A stretch of DNA of 64,000 nt, taken from the NCBI RefSeq assembly GCF_003268885.1, contig NZ_QLSX01000005.1, forward strand, positions 186,001 through 250,000, written 5' to 3'. The notes beneath the pieces were generated by a model. It ran no database searches, was not told where the DNA came from, and saw only the letters and a program-made list of their open reading frames with translations. Position numbers and translations under genes: made by a program. Shown one piece after another: positions 26,763 through 35,597 of this stretch; within the stretch, counting starts at the first letter, position 1, and each line of letters starts with the position of its first letter. Source of the DNA: Onishia taeanensis (GTDB lineage Bacteria; Pseudomonadota; Gammaproteobacteria; Pseudomonadales; Halomonadaceae).

Positions 26763-28565
26763 ATGACATCACGACCGCATCCACGCATCCTGCTTCGCCT
26801 GCTTTCGTTGCTAAGCCCCTACCGCATCCGCCTGATACTGGCGGCAGTCGCGTTGCTGGTGGCTTCGGGTAGCGTGCTGCTGGTTGGTCAGGGACTCAAG
26901 ATGGTCATCGACCAAGGCTTCATCGCTGAAGATGCCGCGCGCCTCAATCAGGCCTTGCTTGGCTTACTGGTTATCGTTGCTCTGCTTGCCGGGGCCTCGG
27001 CGCTTCGCTACTACCTGGTCACCTGGATCGGCGAGCGGCTGGCCGGCGACCTTCGTCGCCAGGTGTTCGATCATCTGCTGACCCTCGAGCCGGCCTTCTT
27101 CGAGCAGGAATCGGCCACCGCCGGCGGAGCCGGTCATGGCGGTGCCGGAGAGATCCAGTCGCGGTTGACCGCCGACACCAGCGTGCTGCAGAGCCTGTTT
27201 GGCTCGTCACTGTCCGTGGCGTTGCGCAATCTGCTCATGCTGATCGGCGCGGTGATCATGATGGTGGCCACCCAGCCCTGGCTCTCGGCGGTTGTCCTAC
27301 TGGGCATTCCTGCGACGCTGTTACCCATCCTGTGGTACGGGCGCCGGGTCCGACGCCTGTCGCGCTCGAGCCAGGACCAGGTCGCCGAGCTTGGCCGCTA
27401 CGCCGGCGAGGCACTGACCGGCATCCGCACGCTCCAGGCTTTCGGCCATGAGGATATCGACCGACGCGACTACGGAGCCCGGGTCGAGACCGCCTTCACC
27501 ACGGCCATCAACCGGACCCGTCAGCGAGCCTGGTTGACCGGTATCGCCATGCTGGTGGTCTTCACGGCCGTCGGCCTGATGCTCTGGCAAGGGGGCCATG
27601 CGGTGCTGGCTGGCGACATGAGTGCTGGCGAGCTGTCGGCGTTTGTTTTCTATGCGGTGCTGGCCGCCGGTGGTGTAGCGGCGCTGGCCGAGGTGGCCGG
27701 TGATGTACAGCGTGCCGCCGGCGCTGCCGAGCGCCTGCTGGAACTGCTCGACGCCCGCCCGACGATCACAGCCCCTGCCGTGCCGCGAACGCTGCCCGAC
27801 CGGGTCGAGGGAGCGATCGGCATCGAGGCAGTGCGCTTTGCCTATCCTAACCGTCCAGGCACTCCAGCGCTTGATGGCATCAACCTGCATATCCGCCCCG
27901 GTGAACGGGTAGCGCTGGTCGGGCCTTCTGGCGCCGGCAAGAGCACACTCCTTCACTTGCTGTTGCGCTTCTATGACCCCCAGGCCGGACGCCTTACCCT
28001 GGATGGCATCGATCTTCGCGAGTTCGACCCGCACACCTTGAGGGCCCAGTTGGGGCTGGTTTCCCAGGAGCCAGTGCTATTCTCGGGCTCCGCGGCCGAC
28101 AACATCCGCTACGGCAAGCCCGAGGCAAGCCTTCAGGACGTCCGTGAGGCAGCCCGAGACGCCAATGCTCTGAGCTTCATCGAGGCCCTGCCGGATGGCT
28201 TCGAGACCCCCTTGGGGCCCGGTGGAGTGCAGCTTTCGGGCGGCCAGAGACAGCGGCTGGCCATCGCCCGAGCCCTGCTGCGAGACCCGCGAGTGCTGCT
28301 GCTGGACGAGGCCACCAGCGCGCTGGACGCGGAAAGCGAACGCGTCGTCCAGGAGGCACTGGACCGCCTGATGCGAGGACGCACCAGCCTGGTGATCGCC
28401 CATCGTTTGGCAACGGTTATCGCCGCCGACCGCCTGCTGGTGTTCGACCAGGGAAGACTGATCGCATCGGGCAGCCACGCCAGCCTTTTGGAGTCCAGCG
28501 CACTCTATCGGCAGCTCGCGAGCCTGCAATTTACTGCAAATATGTCAAAGCGTGACAAGAAGTAA
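26763..28565 (+). CDS. ABC exporter, fused permease and ATPase (MsbA/lipid-type)
   Basis: A 600-residue half-transporter. Six membrane helices span about residues 15-310; the nucleotide-binding domain covers about 345-590. Walker A GPSGAGKST, signature LSGGQRQRLAIARALL, Walker B VLLLDEATSALD and the H-loop IAHRLAT are all intact. A short glycine-rich insert (ATAGGAGHGGAGE) lies in the first cytoplasmic region. The family exports lipids, peptides or drugs; the substrate is unknown. It is monocistronic or co-transcribed with the GGDEF gene 92 bp downstream. True MsbA normally sits next to lpxK, which is absent here. Confidence 0.88.
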   Translation: MTSRPHPRILLRLLSLLSPYRIRLILAAVALLVASGSVLLVGQGLKMVIDQGFIAEDAARLNQALLGLLVIVALLAGASALRYYLVTWIGERLAGDLRRQVFDHLLTLEPAFFEQESATAGGAGHGGAGEIQSRLTADTSVLQSLFGSSLSVALRNLLMLIGAVIMMVATQPWLSAVVLLGIPATLLPILWYGRRVRRLSRSSQDQVAELGRYAGEALTGIRTLQAFGHEDIDRRDYGARVETAFTTAINRTRQRAWLTGIAMLVVFTAVGLMLWQGGHAVLAGDMSAGELSAFVFYAVLAAGGVAALAEVAGDVQRAAGAAERLLELLDARPTITAPAVPRTLPDRVEGAIGIEAVRFAYPNRPGTPALDGINLHIRPGERVALVGPSGAGKSTLLHLLLRFYDPQAGRLTLDGIDLREFDPHTLRAQLGLVSQEPVLFSGSAADNIRYGKPEASLQDVREAARDANALSFIEALPDGFETPLGPGGVQLSGGQRQRLAIARALLRDPRVLLLDEATSALDAESERVVQEALDRLMRGRTSLVIAHRLATVIAADRLLVFDQGRLIASGSHASLLESSALYRQLASLQFTANMSKRDKK

Positions 28566-28656
28566 GAAGGCGTGATTAAAGGTATGGGCATCTCGGCCGA
28601 TGGTTTGCATATTAGAAAACACACTAAATTAGCTGACCTCGTCGTCACTCACGGTC

Positions 28657-29454
28657 ATGGACGAGCCGATATTCATGTCTACCTTGCTACTCCTGATCAT
28701 GCCTGCCTGCGCCATAGTGCTCGCCTGGTGGTCGATCGAGCACCGCTACCGACGTCCCTTGAAGCAGATGATCGCACGCATCGACGCCCTTGGCGGGGCC
28801 TCTAACCCAGAACGCTTGCCACCTGGTCAGACCATGCATGGATCGCTGGCTGACCGGTTGGCACAGCGAGTCGACCACCTATGCGCGGCCAACTGCGAGC
28901 TGCAGGAACAGGCGATCAAGGACCCGCTCACGGGACTTGGCAACCGCCGGCTGCTGGAACAGCGTCTCGATATCGCCCTGCCTCTTAGCCGTCGCTGGTT
29001 ACATGCGGTGTCAGCGCTGGTGATCGACGTCGATCATTTCAAGGAATATAACGATCTCTATGGTCATCAGGCAGGCGATGAGTGCCTGGTCGAGATCGCC
29101 AACGTGCTGCGCGATACCTTCCGGCGCGAGACCGATATCGTGGTACGTCTGGGCGGCGAGGAGTTCCTGGTGGTGCTGCTCGATGCCGATGAAGAGGAAG
29201 CCGTGCGCCTGGCCGAGGCCATGCGTGGCATGCTGCAAGCAGTAGGTATCGAGCACGAAGCCTCCAGTGTCACCGACGTGGTCACCGTCAGCATCGGCGT
29301 TGCCGTCACCCGTTCCGGCGAACCGGCCAGCCTCGACGATATCATTGCCACCGCCGATGCCGGCCTCTACGAATGCAAGGAGACCGGCCGCAACCGGGTG
29401 ATAAGCCGAACGGTCACCCGGACCGATCGGGAGGAAACCAGCGCGATGGCCTGA
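28657..29454 (+). CDS. diguanylate cyclase (GGDEF domain) with one membrane helix
   Basis: A 265-residue protein: a single N-terminal membrane helix (about 6-24), a short coiled linker to residue 90, then a GGDEF domain. The active motif reads GGEEF at 166-170, which is catalytically competent in the family. RETD at 157-160 lies five residues before it, forming a product-inhibition I-site. It should make c-di-GMP from two GTP. No sensory domain is seen beyond the helix. The ATG at 28675 is an alternative start; neither has a strong ribosome site. Confidence 0.88.
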   Translation: MDEPIFMSTLLLLIMPACAIVLAWWSIEHRYRRPLKQMIARIDALGGASNPERLPPGQTMHGSLADRLAQRVDHLCAANCELQEQAIKDPLTGLGNRRLLEQRLDIALPLSRRWLHAVSALVIDVDHFKEYNDLYGHQAGDECLVEIANVLRDTFRRETDIVVRLGGEEFLVVLLDADEEEAVRLAEAMRGMLQAVGIEHEASSVTDVVTVSIGVAVTRSGEPASLDDIIATADAGLYECKETGRNRVISRTVTRTDREETSAMA

Positions 29455-29787
29455 TCACTGCATGCATGACCAGCCACGTCCTGCATGTCGCGCGAAGCGG
29501 CTTACGTCGTCAGGCCCGTCAGCGTATCGAGCCTGACCTCAAGGAATCGAAGCAGGTTCCTTGCCGCTATCGACCCATGTCCAGGGTCGTTCCCCAGGCG
29601 AGCAAACCGACCTGCCACACTGATCGCCTGGCATGATAAAGGCCCCACCGTCGTGGCCTCTTAGGGCTATCATGGTGACTCAAGATTGACAGGTAAGGGG
29701 ATCGCATCTGATGCGCCCTGTCTTACTCAAGCCCAACAGGTGACGTTATTCACTCCCCTGACCGTCAATGATCAAGGCCAATAGTTC
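29455..29787. other. 333-bp intergenic region
   Basis: No gene is supported. A hairpin-like GGCCCCAC...GTGGCC (29641-29658) may end the GGDEF transcript, but it has a bulge and only a short T-rich tail. The promoter of the amidase gene should lie in the right half. Confidence 0.4.
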
Positions 29788-30642
29788 ATGGGCAGACTCT
29801 TCGTCATTTTACTGCTGGGACTGGGACTTGGTGCCTGCGCAGCCCCGGCAGTAGAAACTCGCGACGGCTATAGCGTCGATCATCGCCATACCGCAACGTC
29901 TCACTCGAGCCGGGTGCGCTACCTGGTGATCCACTACACCGATGCCGATGAGGCCGACTCGCTCAGCGCTCTTACCGGTCCGCGGGTCAGCAGCCATTAT
30001 CTGATCCCCCCGCCGCGTAGCGGCAAGCCGCCCCCTGTCTACCAGCTGGTCGACGAGTCACGGCGGGCCTGGCATGCCGGTGCCAGCGGCTGGGCGGGGC
30101 GTGAGAATCTCAACGATACCTCCATTGGCATCGAGATCGTCAATGCGGGGCCGGATCGGCCCTTTGCAGACCTCAAGGACGGTGCGGACGTGACCTGGGC
30201 GCCCTTCCCCGACGCCCAGGTCACCGCGCAGATCGCGCTCGCCCGGGACATCATCGCCCGCCACGACATCGCCCCCACCGCAGTGCTGAGTCATGCCGAG
30301 ATCGCCCCGACCCGCAAGATCGATCCCGGCCCGGCCTTTCCCTGGAAGCGGCTTCACGCGGCGGGCATTGGCCCCTGGCCGGATCCGGCAAGGGTCGCCC
30401 GCTATCATCGATACTTCACCCAAGCCCCACCCTCGCTTGGCGACCTGCAGCTGGGGCTTACAGCTTGGGGTTTCGCGCTGGAACAAAGCGAGGTCCTGGA
30501 TGAAGCGACCCGAGGTGCGCTGCGCGCCTTCCAGATGCGTTTTCGCCCGGAGGACTACCGCGGGCTCCCCGATGCCGAGACCGCGGCGATCCTCTGGGCG
30601 CTGCTGGAAGGCTACCGGCCCGAAGCAATGCCCCACCGCTGA
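29788..30642 (+). CDS. N-acetylmuramoyl-L-alanine amidase, AmiD-type lipoprotein
   Basis: A 284-residue outer-membrane lipoprotein candidate: signal peptide with lipobox LGAC and lipidated Cys17. Amidase_2 domain at about 42-195 with zinc ligands His49 (LVIHYTDAD), His in VLSHAEIAPTRK and Asp in KIDPGPAF, and the catalytic-site Glu in SIGIEI. A C-terminal peptidoglycan-binding domain follows (LGLTAWGFALEQSEVLDEATRGALRAFQMRF). This is the architecture of E. coli AmiD (276 residues), which trims and recycles muropeptides at the outer membrane. Confidence 0.9.
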   Translation: MGRLFVILLLGLGLGACAAPAVETRDGYSVDHRHTATSHSSRVRYLVIHYTDADEADSLSALTGPRVSSHYLIPPPRSGKPPPVYQLVDESRRAWHAGASGWAGRENLNDTSIGIEIVNAGPDRPFADLKDGADVTWAPFPDAQVTAQIALARDIIARHDIAPTAVLSHAEIAPTRKIDPGPAFPWKRLHAAGIGPWPDPARVARYHRYFTQAPPSLGDLQLGLTAWGFALEQSEVLDEATRGALRAFQMRFRPEDYRGLPDAETAAILWALLEGYRPEAMPHR

Positions 30643-30654
30643 GGCAAGCGGCCG

Positions 30655-32193
30655 TCAGGCGGTGACCTTCATCTCCTCATCGGCCCGGAAGCTGCGCATA
30701 TGCCCGTCTCGCTCCACGGCCACGTGCCAGATGAGTGCCTGCTCCAGGCAGTGGGGCGTATGGCCGCCACGCTCCCTGGCCTGCTCGAAGTAGCGCCGCA
30801 ACGCTGGACGGTAAAGCGGATCGGCACAGTGCTCGATCACCCGCTCTGCCCGCTCCCGGGGAGCCAGGCCGCGCAGGTCGGCCAGACCATGCTCGGTGAC
30901 CAGGATGTCCACGTCGTGCTCGGTATGATCCACATGGCTGACGAAGGGCACCACGCTCGAGACGTCTCCCCCCTTGGCCAGTGACTTGGTGACGAAGATC
31001 GACAGCTGGGCGTTACGGGCGAAGTCACCTGAGCCCCCGATGCCGTTCATCATCCGAGTGCCACAGACATGGGTGGAGTTGACGTTGCCGTAGATGTCGA
31101 ACTCCAGCGCGGTGTTGATGGCAATGATGCCCAGTCGACGCACGATGCCAGGATGGTTGGAGAGCTCCTGGGGCCTCAGGATCAGGCGGTCACGGTAGTC
31201 GTCCAGACGCGGCCATACCCGCTTGCCGCACGCCTCGGAAAGGGTGATCGAACAGCCCGAGGCAAACTCCAGCTTGCCGGCGTCCAGCAGATCGAAGGTG
31301 GAGTCCTGCAGCACCTCAGAGTACATGGTCAAGTGCTCGAAGGGGCCCTCGGCCAGCCCGCTCATCACCGCATTGGCCATGCTGCCGATCCCTGCCTGGA
31401 GCGGCAGCAGCGAGGCTGCCAGGCGCCCGGCCTCCACCTCGGCGGTGAAAAAGCCGATCAGCTGATCGGCGATACTCCGGGTATCCACATCCGGTGGCAA
31501 TACCGTGGAGGGGCTGTCGTGGCCATGGGTGACGACGATGGCGGCGATCTTCGCGGGATCGATGGGGATGTAGGGGGTGCCGATGCGCGAGTCCGGCGCC
31601 ACCACGGGGATCGGCGGGCGAGTAGGGCGCATCTGCGGGATATAGATATCGTGGAGCCCCTCCAGCTCGGCGGGAGAATCGAGGTTGAGCTCGATGATCA
31701 CCTTGTCGGCCAGGATCGCATAGCTGGCCGAATTGCCCACCGAATTAGTGGGCACGATACCGCCCTCCTCGGTAATGGCACAGGCCTCAACCACCGCCAC
31801 GTCGAGATCGGCGAGCTGACGGTTGCGCAGCAGCTCAACGGTCTCGGAGAGATGCTGGTCGATGAACATGACCTCGCCGGCATTGATGGCGCGACGCAGG
31901 GTGGTATCCACCTGGAAGGGCATGCGTCGCGACAGCACCTTGGCCTCGGTCAGCCGCTGATCCAGGTCGTTGCCCAACGAGGCGCCCGTCATCAGCGTGA
32001 TGGAGAGAGGCGTGCGGGCCGCACGCTCGGCTAGCGCCAGCGGCACTGCCTTGGCCTCACCGGCGCGGGTAAAGCCGCTCATGCCCACCGTCATGCCGTC
32101 GGTGATCAGCGCGGCGGCCTCGTCGGCGCTGCACAGCCGATCACGCCAATGGGGCCAGCGGCAACGTTCCTGAATGGTGGTCTCGTCATGCAC
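30655..32193 (-). CDS. acetyl-CoA hydrolase/succinate:CoA transferase family protein
   Basis: A 512-residue class I CoA-transferase of the Cat1/ScpC/AarC group, which moves CoA between succinate and acetyl- or propionyl-CoA. Visible family segments: TVGMSGFTRAGEAKAVP near residue 35, the catalytic Glu in TMYSEVLQDS (about residue 300), and MMNGIGGSGDFARNA. The length matches succinate/acetate or propionate CoA-transferases (about 500). The start at 32193 directly precedes the conserved region. It converges with the amidase gene, with only 12 bp between the stops. Acetate or propionate use is likely; the exact acyl donor is not shown. Confidence 0.9.
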   Translation of the reverse strand: MHDETTIQERCRWPHWRDRLCSADEAAALITDGMTVGMSGFTRAGEAKAVPLALAERAARTPLSITLMTGASLGNDLDQRLTEAKVLSRRMPFQVDTTLRRAINAGEVMFIDQHLSETVELLRNRQLADLDVAVVEACAITEEGGIVPTNSVGNSASYAILADKVIIELNLDSPAELEGLHDIYIPQMRPTRPPIPVVAPDSRIGTPYIPIDPAKIAAIVVTHGHDSPSTVLPPDVDTRSIADQLIGFFTAEVEAGRLAASLLPLQAGIGSMANAVMSGLAEGPFEHLTMYSEVLQDSTFDLLDAGKLEFASGCSITLSEACGKRVWPRLDDYRDRLILRPQELSNHPGIVRRLGIIAINTALEFDIYGNVNSTHVCGTRMMNGIGGSGDFARNAQLSIFVTKSLAKGGDVSSVVPFVSHVDHTEHDVDILVTEHGLADLRGLAPRERAERVIEHCADPLYRPALRRYFEQARERGGHTPHCLEQALIWHVAVERDGHMRSFRADEEMKVTA

Positions 32194-32447
32194 GCCCGGG
32201 GTCCTCCGTCGCTCAGGGTTGATAATTCAGAAGCTCAATGATTGCACGTAAATCATAACTCCACTATCGATATCCGGATTTTATCGGCAATTGTCTAATA
32301 CATCGACATTTTTAACACGGACCACGCGGCACCCACCCAACAGGCTTTTGCCGCCACCCGGGCTTCACCGTACAATACGTGTAACTCTGCCCGCCGGCCA
32401 TCAGGCCGGCCGGTGCCCGTTCAAGATACGAAGGAAACGCCGGACCC
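32194..32447. promoter_or_regulatory. divergent promoter region of the CoA-transferase and proS genes
   Basis: 254 bp, AT-richer in 32230-32320, between two divergent starts. AAGGAA lies 13-18 bases before the proS ATG. No specific operator is seen. Confidence 0.4.
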
Positions 32448-34166
32448 ATGCGCGCCAGCCAATTGTTGCTCTCCACCCTCAAGGAAACGCCCGCCGACGC
32501 CGAAGTGATCAGCCATCAGCTGATGCTGCGCGCGGGCATGATTCGCCGTCTGACCTCGGGGCTCTACACCTGGCTGCCGATGGGCCTGCGCACTCTGCGC
32601 AAGGTCGAGCGGGTGGTCCGCGAGGAAATGGATCGCGCTGGAGCCCAGGAAGTGCTGATGCCGGCCGTGCAGCCCGCCGAACTGTGGCAGGAATCCGGCC
32701 GCTGGGAGCAGTATGGCCCGGAACTGCTGCGCCTCAAGGATCGCCATGACCGCGACTATTGCGTGGGGCCGACCCACGAGGAAGTGATCACCGACCTGGT
32801 GCGCAAGGAGATCTCGAGCTACAAGCAGTTGCCGTCGAATTTCTACCAGATCCAGACCAAATTCCGTGACGAGATCCGCCCGCGCTTCGGGGTGATGCGC
32901 TCGCGTGAGTTCATCATGAAGGACGCCTACTCCTTCCATATCGATGAAGACTCCCTGAAAGAAACCTATCAGGCGATGTATGACGCCTACGTGCGCATCT
33001 TCACCCGCCTGGGGCTGGATTTCCGGCCGGTGATCGCCGACAACGGCTCCATCGGCGGCACCGGCTCCCACGAGTTCCACGTGCTGGCCGACTCGGGTGA
33101 GGACGATATCGTCTTCTCCACCGCCTCCGACTATGCCGCCAACATCGAGAAGGCAGAAGCCCTGCCGGCACCGCTGGGCAGTCAGGTCACTGCTGCTGCC
33201 GCGAGCGAAGAACTGCGCCTGGTCGATACCCCCGAGACCAAGACCATCGCCGCGCTGGTCGACAAGCATGGCCTCGCCATCGAGAAGACCATCAAGACGC
33301 TGATGGTTCATGCCGACGCCGGTGGCCTGATCGCTCTGCTGGTGCGTGGCGATCATGAGCTCAACGAGATCAAGGCCGAGAACCTGCCCGAGGTCAAGGC
33401 GCCGCTGACCATGGCGACAGAGGCCGAAATCCGTGCCGCCGTGGGCGCGGGCCCCGGCTCGCTGGGCCCGGTCAATCTGGACATGCCGGTGATCGTCGAC
33501 CGCAGCGTGGCACTGATGAGCGACTTTGGCGCCGGCGCCAACATCGATGACAAGCACTACTTCGGCATCAACTGGGAGCGTGACCTGGCATTGCCCAAGG
33601 TCGCCGACATCCGCAACGTGGTCGAGGGCGACCCCTCGCCGGACGGTCAGGGCGAACTGGCGATCAAGCGCGGCATCGAGGTCGGCCACGTCTTCCAGCT
33701 GGGCACCAAGTACTCCCAGGCCATGAATGCCACCGTGCTTGGCGACGACGGCAAGGCGGTGCACCCGTGGATGGGCTGCTACGGCATCGGCGTGACCCGG
33801 GTGGTGGCCTCTGCCATCGAGCAGAACCATGACGACGCCGGCATCATCTGGCCGGATGCGCTGGCGCCCTTCGAAGTAGCCATGGTGCCCATGAACGCCC
33901 ACAAGTCGGAACGAGTACGCGAGACCGCCGAACGCCTGTACCACGAGCTGAAGGCTCAGGGCATCGATGTGCTGCTCGACGACCGGGATATCCGCCCCGG
34001 GGTCAAGTTCGCCGACCAGGAGCTGATCGGCATCCCCCATCGCCTGGTGATCGGCGACCGCAGCCTCGACAAGGGTGAACTCGAGTACAAGGGACGTCGC
34101 GATGAAGAGGCCACCATGGTGCCTGCCGACACCATCGTCGACTTCCTGCGCTCTCGCATCGGCTGA
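32448..34166 (+). CDS. proS: prolyl-tRNA synthetase
   Basis: A 572-residue bacterial-type ProRS. It charges tRNA-Pro and, through its inserted domain (about 230-390), edits Ala-tRNA-Pro. The class II motifs are evident: [19 protein letters not shown] (motif 1), [21 protein letters not shown] (motif 2) and [17 protein letters not shown] (motif 3). The C-terminal anticodon domain starts at about residue 475. It starts [19 protein letters not shown], as in E. coli. The stop overlaps the start of the lytic transglycosylase gene by one base. Confidence 0.98.
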   Translation: MRASQLLLSTLKETPADAEVISHQLMLRAGMIRRLTSGLYTWLPMGLRTLRKVERVVREEMDRAGAQEVLMPAVQPAELWQESGRWEQYGPELLRLKDRHDRDYCVGPTHEEVITDLVRKEISSYKQLPSNFYQIQTKFRDEIRPRFGVMRSREFIMKDAYSFHIDEDSLKETYQAMYDAYVRIFTRLGLDFRPVIADNGSIGGTGSHEFHVLADSGEDDIVFSTASDYAANIEKAEALPAPLGSQVTAAAASEELRLVDTPETKTIAALVDKHGLAIEKTIKTLMVHADAGGLIALLVRGDHELNEIKAENLPEVKAPLTMATEAEIRAAVGAGPGSLGPVNLDMPVIVDRSVALMSDFGAGANIDDKHYFGINWERDLALPKVADIRNVVEGDPSPDGQGELAIKRGIEVGHVFQLGTKYSQAMNATVLGDDGKAVHPWMGCYGIGVTRVVASAIEQNHDDAGIIWPDALAPFEVAMVPMNAHKSERVRETAERLYHELKAQGIDVLLDDRDIRPGVKFADQELIGIPHRLVIGDRSLDKGELEYKGRRDEEATMVPADTIVDFLRSRIG

Positions 34167-34774
34167 TGCCTGTCGCCGGGCCCCGCCTGCCACGCACAGC
34201 GCTGCTGAGCCTGGCCATCCTGGGCTCGGCTTTGCTGATGGCCGACTCCCTGGCCCGGGCTGATACTGGCCCGGGCTATTCCGCGCCCCTTCACCAGACG
34301 CTGGAAAGCGTACTCGACACGCCAAGGCCCGCCATCGACCTCTGGGCGGACCTCCAGTGGCGCTCGACCATGGCGACACGACTTTCCCGTTACATCGAAG
34401 ACCCCGCACGCCGCTCACGCCTGCTGGACAACATCCAACAGGAAGCGCGGCTGGCGGGGCTGGCCCCCGGCATTGTGATGGCATTGATTCAGGTCGAGAG
34501 CGCTTTTCGGTCCAATGCCGTCTCCAGTGCTGGCGCTCAGGGTCTGATGCAAGTGATGCCGTTCTGGGTCGAAGCTCTGGGGCGCCCCGAGGATGACCTC
34601 TTCGACCCTCTGCTCAACCTTCGCTATGGCTGTACCATCCTCGCCCACTACCTGGACGTGGAGGACGGTGATCTGACTCGCGCTCTGGCCCGCTACAACG
34701 GCAGCCGGGGCGAGACTTGGTACCCTGAGCGGGTGATGAGGGCCTGGCGCCAGCACTGGTGGCAGCCCCCTTGA
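34166..34774 (+). CDS. secreted lytic transglycosylase (SLT domain)
   Basis: A 202-residue periplasmic muramidase-like enzyme. A signal peptide ends near residue 33 (SLARADTG). The SLT goose-lysozyme-like domain follows: the catalytic Glu is in MALIQVESAFRSNAVS, with SAGAQGLMQVMPF and ALARYNGSRGETWYPERVM as the later signature. It cleaves peptidoglycan glycan strands. The start codon overlaps the proS stop (TGATG at 34164-34168), so translation is likely coupled, an association seen in related genomes. Confidence 0.9.
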   Translation: MPVAGPRLPRTALLSLAILGSALLMADSLARADTGPGYSAPLHQTLESVLDTPRPAIDLWADLQWRSTMATRLSRYIEDPARRSRLLDNIQQEARLAGLAPGIVMALIQVESAFRSNAVSSAGAQGLMQVMPFWVEALGRPEDDLFDPLLNLRYGCTILAHYLDVEDGDLTRALARYNGSRGETWYPERVMRAWRQHWWQPP

Positions 34775-34918
34775 TCTGCCCGGTTATCACCGGTATTGGT
34801 GCACTCACGCTTTATCAGAAAAACAGTTTGTGCTGCTTACAGCACCGATGATGCAGGTGACACGATGCTCTGGCTGCCTCGAAATCCCTGTGAAACGCCT
34901 GTGAGAAAAGGAACCCAT

Positions 34919-35590
34919 GTGACCAGAGCCCCTCACGTATTGCTGAGCTCCTTGCTGTTGGCCACAGGCCTCTTGAGCAGCCTGGCCGCCCAGGCCGCCC
35001 GCATCACCGTCACCGATGCCGCAACCGGCAAACCGCTTCCAGAAGCGGTGGTCGAGGTAGATATTGAGGGCGCTTCCAAGGCGGCCCCTTCATCGGTGGA
35101 CGTCTATCAACGCAATGCCGCCTTTCATCCCCATGTCAGTGCCGTAAGCGTAGGCAGCCGCGTCAGCTTTCCCAATCGCGACACCACTCGCCACCATGTC
35201 TATTCCTTTTCCCCCACCGGTGTCTTCGACCTGAACCTCTACCGACAGGAGACACCGCCTCCCGTACCCTTCGATACTGCCGGGGTGGCGGTACTCGGCT
35301 GCAACATCCACGACCATATGCAGGCCTTCATCGTGGTCAGCGATGCCGAGAAATTCGCCATCACCGACGAGAATGGGCAAGTCAATCTGGAGGACCTGCC
35401 ACCTGGCGAGCACCGACTGCGGGTATGGCACCCTCGCCTTGAAGAAACCCATCAGCAGTGGTGGGAAGCACCAAGACCGGTCAGCGCCAGCGACCTGCGC
35501 AGCGTCTCCCTATCGCTTTCGGTCGCAGCGAAACCAGCGGCTGAGCAGTCTTCGCTGCAACAGCGCTTCAATCGGGCCTTGAGCCAGTGA
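34919..35590 (+). CDS. secreted cupredoxin-like protein, methylamine-utilization-protein type
   Basis: A 223-residue exported protein. After a signal peptide (HVLLSSLLLATGLLSSLAAQA), the mature part has a carboxypeptidase-regulatory-like segment (TVTDAATGKPLPEAVVEVD). A cupredoxin-like region follows, with copper-ligand-type residues: His in DTTRHHVYSF and Cys plus His in VLGCNIHDHMQAF. I take GTG at 34919 as start because AAGGA lies six bases upstream and it leads straight into the signal peptide; ATG at 34864 is in frame but lacks these. The name comes from database usage for this family; a role in methylamine oxidation is not implied. First gene of a four-gene cluster. Confidence 0.75.
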   Translation: MTRAPHVLLSSLLLATGLLSSLAAQAARITVTDAATGKPLPEAVVEVDIEGASKAAPSSVDVYQRNAAFHPHVSAVSVGSRVSFPNRDTTRHHVYSFSPTGVFDLNLYRQETPPPVPFDTAGVAVLGCNIHDHMQAFIVVSDAEKFAITDENGQVNLEDLPPGEHRLRVWHPRLEETHQQWWEAPRPVSASDLRSVSLSLSVAAKPAAEQSSLQQRFNRALSQ

Positions 35591-35597
35591 GGCCCGC

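Noticed and set aside
32421-34484. 687-codon minus-strand open frame opposite proS
   Set aside because: It lies antisense to an unmistakable prolyl-tRNA synthetase and is rich in His, Gln, Gly and Val as expected from a shadow of GC-rich codons; no domain is visible.
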